A DNA stretch of 64,000 nucleotides from assembly GCF_019904175.1 (NCBI RefSeq), contig NZ_CP061913.1, positions 9,672,001 through 9,736,000 on the forward strand. The letters run 5' to 3'. The position numbers and the translations under genes are program-made. The number at the start of each line of letters is the position of its first letter. Positions within the stretch are counted from its first letter, which is position 1. The notes beneath the pieces were generated by a model that did no database searches, was not told the origin of the DNA, and was given only the letters and a program-made list of their open reading frames with translations. This document shows positions 49,901 through 56,012 of the stretch, piece after piece. The DNA comes from Dactylosporangium vinaceum (GTDB lineage Bacteria; Actinomycetota; Actinomycetes; Mycobacteriales; Micromonosporaceae).

Positions 49901-51728
49901 CGTCCTCGATGGTGGCCAGGTCGATCTCGCCGCCGAGGCAGGCGAGGGTCTGCAGCGCGTCGCGGGTGCCGGGCGGCAGTGCCTCGATCCGGGCGATGAC
50001 GAGGTCGAGGACGCCCGCGTGCCCGATGTGGCCGCGGACCGCGGCGGGGTCCCAGCGCCAGCCGGACGCCTCCAGGGTGAGCACCCGTTCGCGGCGCAGG
50101 GCGTTGACGAGCTCGACGGTGTCGTACGGGTTGCCGCCGGTGTGCCGCCCGATGGCCGCGGCGAGGTCGGCCGCCCGGGCCGGCTCCAGGCGCAGCATCT
50201 CGGCGAGGAACGCGGTGAGGTCGGCCGGGGCCAGGTTCTCCAGGCGCAGGACGGCCGGCGGGTCGGGGCGGCGGGCCCAGCGGGCCTGGGTGGCGGCGAG
50301 CGGGTGGGCCTCACCGACCTCCGCGTCCCGGTACGCGCCGACGACGAGCACCCCGTGCAGCGTGCTGTCCGACAGGATGGCGTCGATGACCCCGATCGGG
50401 AAGGCGCCGGCCCACTGCAGGTCGTCGAGGACCATGACCACCGGCTGCACCGGCGAGGCCACGGCCCGCAGGATGTCGACGGCCGCCTGCTGGAGGCGGT
50501 GGCCCATCTCGACCTCGTTGGTCTCGGCGGTGGGCTCGACGCCGAGCAGTACCGCAAACTCGGGCAGCGCCCCCGCGATGAGCCCGGCGTTGGGGCCGAG
50601 GGCCGCCCGCAGCCGGGCCCCCAGGCCCCGGTCGGGCTCGGCCAGCAGCAGCCGGGCCAGGGCGCGCATCGCCTGGCGGACGGCGTCGGCCTCGGTGTCG
50701 CGGCGGTACTGGTCGAACTTGCCCATGACGAACCAGCCGCCGCCCTGCGTCACCAGGGGCCGCAGCTCGTCGATGAGCGCCGTCTTGCCCACGCCCGGCG
50801 CGCCCGCCGCGAGCAGCCCGCGGGCCCGGCCGGCCATGGCGTCGGCGAACGTGCGGTGCAGCTCCTCGACCTCCCGCTCCCGGCCGATCAGGCGCGACGG
50901 CGGGCTCAGGCGGCGGGCGAAGTCCCGCTCGCCGAGGACGGCCGGGCGCGTGAGGAGGTCGTGGCGCAGACCCTCGGCGCTCTGGTACCGCCGGTCGGGC
51001 TCCTTCTCCAGGAGCTTCGCGATGATCGGCCAGAGCTCCGACTCCAGCGGCTGCGGGGGCGTGGTGAGGTGGTCGTGGATCAGCTGCAGCGCGGTGTCGG
51101 CCTGGAACGGCGGCCGGCCGGAGGCGTACTCGTAGAGGCTGGCGCCGAGGGAGTAGAGGTCGGCGCGCTGGTCGACCGGGCGCCCGGTCCGCCCGGTCTG
51201 CTCCGGCGCCATGTAGGCAAGCGCGCCCGCGATCTCGTCCTGATGCGTGAATCCGGGCCGCTCCTCGGCGAACGTGGTGGCAAGATCGAAGTCGACCAGG
51301 AACGGCCCGGCGCCGGTCTTGTAGATGTTGCCCGGGTTGACGTTCTTGTGCACGACCCCGCGCTCGTGCACGTCGGCGAGGATGCGGGCCAGCCCGATGG
51401 CGAGCTCGCGCAGCCGGTCGGGCAGCAGCGGCCCGACGACCGGGGAGATCCCGGTGATCAGCTCCTCGCCGGTGGTCGGGTCGCGCACGGCGATCGGCCG
51501 GCCGCCGGCGGCCGGAGCCCGCACGGTGTCGGCCATCAGCAGGCAGGTGCCGTCGCACGGCTCGAGCACGACAGGCACCCCGGGCACGCCGGCGAGGCGC
51601 TCGAGGATGGCCTCCTCGCGCCGCAGCCGCTCGCCCGCGTCGTCGCCGCTCCACTCCTTGCGCATCGCGACGCGCCCGTCGGGCAGGGTGACGGGCGTCA
51701 GCGTCTTTCGTCCCGCCTCAGGGTTCAC
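46989..51728 (-). CDS. Kinase-like/ATPase/GAF/GGDEF signalling fusion
   Basis: A 1,579-residue cytoplasmic protein. In order: a protein-kinase-like domain (about 15-270), a STAND-type ATPase (LIGREREVEELH, Walker A GAPGVGKTA near 310, VMVLDDLQWA near 430), a long TPR-like region (about 600-1200), a GAF domain (about 1235-1385), a short coiled coil and a C-terminal GGDEF domain. The cyclase site is GGEEF (1486-1490) with an RGTD inhibitory site five residues before. The kinase lobe keeps Lys24 and Asn134, but the catalytic loop reads HKN (Asn129 for Asp) and the DFG reads DFD (146-148). It may therefore sense rather than phosphorylate. GTG 51728. Confidence 0.9.
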   Translation of the reverse strand: MNPEAGRKTLTPVTLPDGRVAMRKEWSGDDAGERLRREEAILERLAGVPGVPVVLEPCDGTCLLMADTVRAPAAGGRPIAVRDPTTGEELITGISPVVGPLLPDRLRELAIGLARILADVHERGVVHKNVNPGNIYKTGAGPFLVDFDLATTFAEERPGFTHQDEIAGALAYMAPEQTGRTGRPVDQRADLYSLGASLYEYASGRPPFQADTALQLIHDHLTTPPQPLESELWPIIAKLLEKEPDRRYQSAEGLRHDLLTRPAVLGERDFARRLSPPSRLIGREREVEELHRTFADAMAGRARGLLAAGAPGVGKTALIDELRPLVTQGGGWFVMGKFDQYRRDTEADAVRQAMRALARLLLAEPDRGLGARLRAALGPNAGLIAGALPEFAVLLGVEPTAETNEVEMGHRLQQAAVDILRAVASPVQPVVMVLDDLQWAGAFPIGVIDAILSDSTLHGVLVVGAYRDAEVGEAHPLAATQARWARRPDPPAVLRLENLAPADLTAFLAEMLRLEPARAADLAAAIGRHTGGNPYDTVELVNALRRERVLTLEASGWRWDPAAVRGHIGHAGVLDLVIARIEALPPGTRDALQTLACLGGEIDLATIEDDTQLVPALEDGLLVLDRQRAVIRFRHDRVQQAAYGMLTAERRRERHLRIARRIADPSIAAEQYLQAVDLLANPEEKARVAGLFRAAAGAIRLMNGTMAERFLLAARDLVPPGQAPDAQLLTDLHSTLYQLGRLPEADELYADLERRGTEPLELVDATCVQIYSLTNRHRSAEAVALGERLLARLGVARPADLGDTLGERLRELARWAAAVAQGRDDRPERRDPLHDGIGKILEKMLSPAFFCDRMAFIWVVLESHRRWVEHGPNVSLMAGLGRIPTVVIASAQDYRTAYDAARHVLAVGEARGYGAATGRVRYVFAGFVQPWFEPLEENVATLERAREEVLHTGDVQYACFAYDFSIAALLDCAPTLDAWSAEIAAGLALSERTRNEIGTIAYEPFAQLLRALRGEPRAADPDYSRQPVGLANFHVYRALEAAILGDDDALREHSATAMTMLGAIPGIYTTATAHLVRALALTRGDGDPEELDCVHAWLRRRAEESPGTFAHLAALIDAERSADLLSFQRALDLVPPQPRPWQRAYITERAALAHLAAGLTYSGRGMLAEARRLYAAWGAKAKVAALVAAHPFLAGGLPDKSGAGFFGHLVTSEELVTSEAIDLMAVLAASRALSSQTSLDRLRDQVAEVLSAMTGATAVRLLLWNPDARAWRLSTAAGDQTVDDAGVAGLLPVAAVRYADRVREPLVVADAVTDGRFARDPYFAGLATCSLMVLPVLVQGQPRAMLVLENRLSRGAFTADRLDAVDLIAGQLAVSLDNALLYASLERKVAERTEALEAANERLARLSVTDPLTGLANRRKFVDGLGEEWRRAARNGQSLAIAMIDIDHFKLYNDHFGHPGGDACLRLVASTLQRAVRGTDLVARLGGEEFAVVLPEAELATAGIAAERIRAAIEALSQPHPRTDAGVVTVSVGVAAARPSGGGDPEKLVEAADVALYEAKRGGRNRVEPGLRPPVPSGL

Positions 51729-51747
51729 ACGCCCCAGATCGGCGGAT

Positions 51748-52557
51748 TCACTCCAAACCTGACAATTCGCGCGTCACGTTTTCGAGCTCGGCCAGCCGCT
51801 CGGCCGGGGCCAGCCGGGCCGCCACGGTGACCAGGACCAGCTCGGTGACCGCGACCTCGAGCGTGATGGGGTCGATCGGCCCGGCCGCCTCGCGGGGCAG
51901 CCGCACCAGCACGTCGGCCCGCCGGGCCAGCGGCGACTCCCAGGCGTCGGTCACCAGCACGAGACGGGCCCCACGGGTCACCGCCGCATTGACGAACAGG
52001 GCATTGTGAGTGTTGTACCGCCTGAAGTCGTACGCCACCAGAAGATCGCCGGCACCGATGTCGAGCAGCACCCGGGCCCGCTCGGCCGCCGTCGCTGGCA
52101 CGTGCCGCACGCCCGGTCGCAGGCTGGCCAGCTGCCGGACGAGATACTCGGCGGCCAGCTCGCTGAGCCGACCGCCCAGCGCCCACACCGCCCGGGCCCG
52201 GGTCAGCTGCTCGGCCACCGTTTCCAGCAGCGGCTCCGGGACGGCGGCCAGGCACCCGTCGAGGCCCTTCCGGAGCGTCAGGGCCGCCTGCGCCAGGTCG
52301 GCCGGGTCGGCGACGAAGGACCGCAGCCGCGACCGGTCGTTGTGCTGGATCGCCAGCTGGAGCTCGGCGTAGGTGGCGAACCCGAGCCGCGTGACGAGCC
52401 GCGAGACGGTCGGCGGGCTCACCCCGGACCGCTGGGCCAGGGCGCGCAGGGAGCCGAGTGCGGCGTACGGGAAGTCGTCGAGGATGACGCGCGCGACGGC
52501 CCGCTCCCCCGGGGTCAGCTCGGCGTACACGCCGCTCAGTCGAGCCTCCAGATCCAC
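51748..52557 (-). CDS. RpiR-family transcriptional regulator
   Basis: A 269-residue regulator with an N-terminal RpiR helix-turn-helix (SLRALAQRSGVSPPTVSRLV) and a C-terminal SIS sugar-phosphate-binding domain (VWALGGRLSELAAEYLVRQL, then GDLLVAYDFRRY). GTG 52557 stands 7 nt after TAACAT (52570-52565), which lies inside a palindrome, so the gene is leaderless and probably autoregulated. It is divergent from thrC and 19 nt upstream of the large fusion gene. Confidence 0.9.
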   Translation of the reverse strand: MDLEARLSGVYAELTPGERAVARVILDDFPYAALGSLRALAQRSGVSPPTVSRLVTRLGFATYAELQLAIQHNDRSRLRSFVADPADLAQAALTLRKGLDGCLAAVPEPLLETVAEQLTRARAVWALGGRLSELAAEYLVRQLASLRPGVRHVPATAAERARVLLDIGAGDLLVAYDFRRYNTHNALFVNAAVTRGARLVLVTDAWESPLARRADVLVRLPREAAGPIDPITLEVAVTELVLVTVAARLAPAERLAELENVTRELSGLE

Positions 52558-52571
52558 GTAACAGATGTTAC
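52558..52571. promoter_or_regulatory. Operator at the rpiR/thrC divergent promoter
   Basis: GTAACAGATGTTAC is a palindrome of two 6-bp arms around GA. It covers the presumed -10 box of the RpiR gene and ends next to its start codon, so binding would shut that promoter. It is a good candidate RpiR site. Confidence 0.65.
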
Positions 52572-52608
52572 AGGATTTTCTACTTGCTCGCGATTACGGA
52601 ACATGTGT

Positions 52609-52620
52609 TAGCGTCCGGCC
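52609..52620 (+). promoter_or_regulatory. thrC -10 box, leaderless
   Basis: TAGCGT (52609-52614) followed by 6 nt and ATG 52621. A weak TTGCTC lies at 52584-52589. Confidence 0.55.
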
Positions 52621-53610
52621 ATGACCTCCTGGCGTGGGCTGCTTGACAGTGGGTACCGCTCCCGGCTGCCGGTCTCGGCCGCCACCCCGACCGTTTCGCT
52701 GCACGAGGGGAACACTCCCCTGCTGCACTCGCCGCACCTGTCCGCGCTGACCGGCTGCGACGTCTGGCTCAAGATCGAAGGGGCGAACCCGACCGGATCG
52801 TTCAAGGACCGCGGGATGACTGTCGCCGTCAGCCGGGCCGCCGAGGCCGGGGCCGAGCTCGTGCTGTGCGCCTCCACCGGCAACACGAGCGCGTCCGCGG
52901 CGGCCTACGCGGCCCGGGCCGGGCTGCGCTCGGCGGCGCTCGTCCCGGCGTCGGGGGTGGCGCGGGGAAAGCTGGCCCAGGCGGCCCGGTACGGCGCGCA
53001 GATCGTCGCGGTGCCCGGCTCCTTCGACGACTGCCTGCGCGTGGCCCGGCAGCTCGCCTCCGCACCCGGGGTGGCGCTCGTCAACTCCGTCGGCAACGAG
53101 CTGCGCCTCGCGGGCCAGCGCACAGTGGCCTACGAGATCGTCGACGCCCTCGGCTCCGCCCCCGACATCCACTGCCTGCCGGTCGGCAACGGCGGCAACA
53201 TCACGGCCACCTGGGAGGGCTACGTCGCCTACGGCCGCGGCCTCCCCCGGATCTGGGGCTTCCGGGCCGCCTCACCGCAGACCGAGGCCACGGCCATCCG
53301 CATCCAGTCGCCGGCCTCGTGGGAGCCCGCGGTCGCGGCCCGGGACGCGTCGGGCGGCCTGATCGAGTCCGTCTCCGACACAGCGATCTTCGCCGCGTAC
53401 CGGGAGCTGGGCCGCCACGACGGCGTGTTCGCGGAGCCGGCCTCGGCCGCGGGCGTCGCCGGCCTGCTGGCCCTGCACGCCGCGGGCCGGGTGGCGCCGG
53501 GGCAGCGGATCGTGGTGACGCTGACCGGCAACGGCCTGAAGGACCCGGACGCCGCCTCGGACTATGCGGTGGTCGACGTCGACACGTTCGCCGGATCGCT
53601 GGCGGGCTGA
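52621..53610 (+). CDS. thrC: Threonine synthase
   Basis: A 329-residue PLP enzyme that converts O-phosphohomoserine to threonine. The PLP lysine is in NPTGSFKDRGM, the phosphate loop is PVGNGGNITA and the C-terminal Ser/Thr loop is VTLTGNGLKDP. It is not beside hom or thrB, so it may be a second copy or a relative with another substrate. The divergent RpiR-type regulator is an unusual neighbour. ATG 52621 is leaderless. Confidence 0.88.
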   Translation: MTSWRGLLDSGYRSRLPVSAATPTVSLHEGNTPLLHSPHLSALTGCDVWLKIEGANPTGSFKDRGMTVAVSRAAEAGAELVLCASTGNTSASAAAYAARAGLRSAALVPASGVARGKLAQAARYGAQIVAVPGSFDDCLRVARQLASAPGVALVNSVGNELRLAGQRTVAYEIVDALGSAPDIHCLPVGNGGNITATWEGYVAYGRGLPRIWGFRAASPQTEATAIRIQSPASWEPAVAARDASGGLIESVSDTAIFAAYRELGRHDGVFAEPASAAGVAGLLALHAAGRVAPGQRIVVTLTGNGLKDPDAASDYAVVDVDTFAGSLAG

Positions 53611-53617
53611 TTCGCCG

Positions 53618-54640
53618 CTACTGCCCGGCCCGGCGGGCCGCCTCGCTTTGACGAGTCGCTTCGGTTTGGTGGTTGCCATCGGTCCGGTGGGTGGCCTCGG
53701 TTTGGCGGATGGTCTCGGCTTGGCGGCTCGCCTCGGTCTGGCGGGTCGCCTCGGTCTGGCGGATGGCCTCGGCCAGCCGGGCGGTTGCCGGGCGGATCTC
53801 GCCGGGTAGCCGGGCCAGCAGGAGGCGGCGCAGTTCCCGCGGTCCGCCGTGCACCTCCAGGACCTTCACGCCGTCCGGGACCGGCATGGCCGACGGCACG
53901 GTCGTCGCACCGAGCCCGGCCGCGACCAGGTTGAGCTTGGCCAGCCAGTCCCGGGCGGTGTGGGCGATCACGGGCCGCCCGCCGAGCCCGGGCCAGACGC
54001 CCATCAGCTGCTCGTCGGCCCCGGACTGCCCGGCGATCCACGCCAGGCCCCGCAGGTCTTCCACCTCGACATGGCTACCGGCCGCCAGCGGATGCCGCGC
54101 CGGCACCGCCACCCGCAACTGCCGCTCCGCCAGCACTTCCAGGTGCAGCGGCGGCTCCTCGCCGTCCGGCGCCCGAAACGGCGGCGCGGTGGCGAGCAGG
54201 GCCAGGTCGAGGTGGCCGGCCCGCAGCCCGCGTGCGAGAACCTTGGAGCTGCCCTCGCGGGACTGCACGCCGATGCCCGGATCGGTCCGCCTCAGCAGCG
54301 CGAGCGCACATGGCACGATCGCCGCCCCCGCACTGGCGAACCACCCGAGCCGGACCGTGCCCGCCGCGTCCCCCTGCCGCAGCTCCCGAGCCGCCGCATC
54401 GACCTCGTCGAGGATCGCCGCCGCCCGCCGCAGCACGATCCGCCCTTCCCCGGTGAGCCTGACACCGTTGTGCTGCCGATCGAGCACCTTCACACCGACA
54501 GCCCGCTCGAGCGCCGCGATCTGCCGCGAGACAGCGGACTGCGTGTACCCGAGCGCGGCGGCGGCGGCAGTGAGCGTGCCCCGGGCCGCCACTTCCCGAA
54601 ACACCTTGAGCCCGACCATTGAGACGTCCGCGAAGGCCAT
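53618..54640 (-). CDS. LysR-family regulator with repeat tail
   Basis: A 340-residue LTTR. The helix-turn-helix is at residues 10-65 (LKVFREVAARGTLTAAAAAL, then YTQSAVSRQIAALE), followed by a typical effector domain up to about residue 290. The last 48 residues are an added tail of seven hexapeptides of the RQTEAT type, coded by an 18-bp minisatellite; no family function is known for this. ATG 54640. It is divergent from the SDR gene, its likely target. Confidence 0.9.
   Translation of the reverse strand: MAFADVSMVGLKVFREVAARGTLTAAAAALGYTQSAVSRQIAALERAVGVKVLDRQHNGVRLTGEGRIVLRRAAAILDEVDAAARELRQGDAAGTVRLGWFASAGAAIVPCALALLRRTDPGIGVQSREGSSKVLARGLRAGHLDLALLATAPPFRAPDGEEPPLHLEVLAERQLRVAVPARHPLAAGSHVEVEDLRGLAWIAGQSGADEQLMGVWPGLGGRPVIAHTARDWLAKLNLVAAGLGATTVPSAMPVPDGVKVLEVHGGPRELRRLLLARLPGEIRPATARLAEAIRQTEATRQTEASRQAETIRQTEATHRTDGNHQTEATRQSEAARRAGQ
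53639..53764. repeat. 18-bp coding minisatellite, seven units
   Basis: Seven 18-bp units encode the hexapeptides IRQTEA, TRQTEA, SRQAET, IRQTEA, THRTDG, NHQTEA and TRQSEA in the LysR C-terminus. Frame is kept because the unit is a multiple of three. Confidence 0.9.
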
Positions 54641-54698
54641 GACCGATAGGCATACCAGGTGTGCGCTTCTCTCGTTGGCCGCATGCCCCGGCCGCTCC

Positions 54699-54711
54699 TA
54701 CGGTTCGGGGT
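54699..54711 (+). promoter_or_regulatory. SDR promoter, leaderless
   Basis: TTGGCC (54675-54680), an 18-bp spacer, TACGGT (54699-54704) and 7 nt to ATG 54712. It lies in the 71-bp gap to the divergent LysR gene, where a LysR site would be expected. Confidence 0.6.
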
Positions 54712-55875
54712 ATGACCACCGCACTAGTCACGGGAGCCACCCAGGGCCTGGGCCTGGCCCTGGTCACCGGCCTGGCATCTCGTTTGGGTCCGAACGACAC
54801 CGTCTACCTGACCGGCCGCGACCCGGCCCGCGTAGGGGCCGCGGCAGCCGCTGTGGAACAAGCCCTGACCGAGCCCGACAACAGGCCGGCACCACCCTCC
54901 CAGCCGACAACCTCCGACCGTCGACGTGCTACGACGGCATCATTCGGACCCGAACGATCAGCCCCCTCATCGTTCGGACCCGAACCAACTGCCTCGAACC
55001 AGCTCACCCCCACGGCCACCGCCGCGAATGCACTCGCCACCACTGCCGCACCCGCCATGCCTGCGCCTGCTATGTCCGCGCCCGCTCCAGGACAGCACGG
55101 AGGCGACCGGCATGACGCAGGGCCGGACGTGCGCGATGCAGCGGGGCCCGGCGCCGGCGATTTGGGGGCGGCGGGCGAGCGCGATGTGCCGGGGTCAGGC
55201 GTGCGCGACGCGGCGGGGTCGGGTGGGTCGGGGCGGGCGCGGGTTGTCGGGCTCGTGTTCGATGTCGCTGATCCGGACGCCGCGCACGCTGTCGCCGAGG
55301 CGGTGGGCGAGATCGACATCGTGTTCGGCAACGCGGTGATGCGGGTCGGGCCGCAGGATGAGCCGCGGGCGATCATCGACGAGTACACGCAGGTCAACAA
55401 CTTCGGTACCACCCGGCTGCTGCGGGCCTTCGGCGCGCGGGTCCGGCCCGGCGGCCGGATGTTGATCGTCGCCAGCTCCCTCGGGACTCTGCGCCACCTG
55501 GCCCCGGTGCTGCACGGGCGCTTCGACGGGCTCGGCTCGCTCGACGAGGTGGATGCGGCCACCGCGCGCTGGCGGGACGAGGTTGCCGATGGGCGGGCTC
55601 AGGCTATGGCGTGGCCGGGGTTCGTCAACATCCCTTCGAAGATCGCCCAGGTGGCCGCGGTCCGGGCGGTGGCGGCGGCGCGGCGGGACATCCTCGTGGC
55701 GGCCGTCTGCCCGGGGATGATCAACACGCCGACGTCGGGGCTCTGGTGGGACGTGCGCGATGCCGCTTCGCCGGCCCAGGCCGCGGAGGCGCTGCTCGAC
55801 CTGGCACTTGGCGAGATCGACCCGGCCCACCATGGCGAGCTGGTCCGATTCGGTCAGGTCGTTCCGTGGAAATGA
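54712..55875 (+). CDS. Short-chain dehydrogenase-like protein with large insertion
   Basis: A 387-residue SDR, about 130 longer than usual. The Rossmann start ALVTGATQGLGLALV is intact, and FDVADPD resumes the fold near residue 185. Between them (about 55-180) lies a low-complexity Pro/Ala/Thr then Gly/Asp-rich insertion with echoes such as SFGPERSAP and SFGPEPTAS. The catalytic Ser is present (VASSLGTL). The Tyr-x3-Lys motif reads NIPSK, so the Tyr is replaced by Asn. It may be inactive or have a different chemistry. ATG 54712 is leaderless. Confidence 0.8.
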   Translation: MTTALVTGATQGLGLALVTGLASRLGPNDTVYLTGRDPARVGAAAAAVEQALTEPDNRPAPPSQPTTSDRRRATTASFGPERSAPSSFGPEPTASNQLTPTATAANALATTAAPAMPAPAMSAPAPGQHGGDRHDAGPDVRDAAGPGAGDLGAAGERDVPGSGVRDAAGSGGSGRARVVGLVFDVADPDAAHAVAEAVGEIDIVFGNAVMRVGPQDEPRAIIDEYTQVNNFGTTRLLRAFGARVRPGGRMLIVASSLGTLRHLAPVLHGRFDGLGSLDEVDAATARWRDEVADGRAQAMAWPGFVNIPSKIAQVAAVRAVAAARRDILVAAVCPGMINTPTSGLWWDVRDAASPAQAAEALLDLALGEIDPAHHGELVRFGQVVPWK

Positions 55876-56012
55876 CGCTCCACGAGTCCCTCACCCCGGC
55901 GGCCCCGTTCCGTCTTCCCCACCGTACCCCGCGCGTCCTAATCGATCTTGCAAGAATCACGCCACGCAATCGCGCTGTCACGCACCAATCGAACAGCGGG
56001 CCGACCCCCAAC

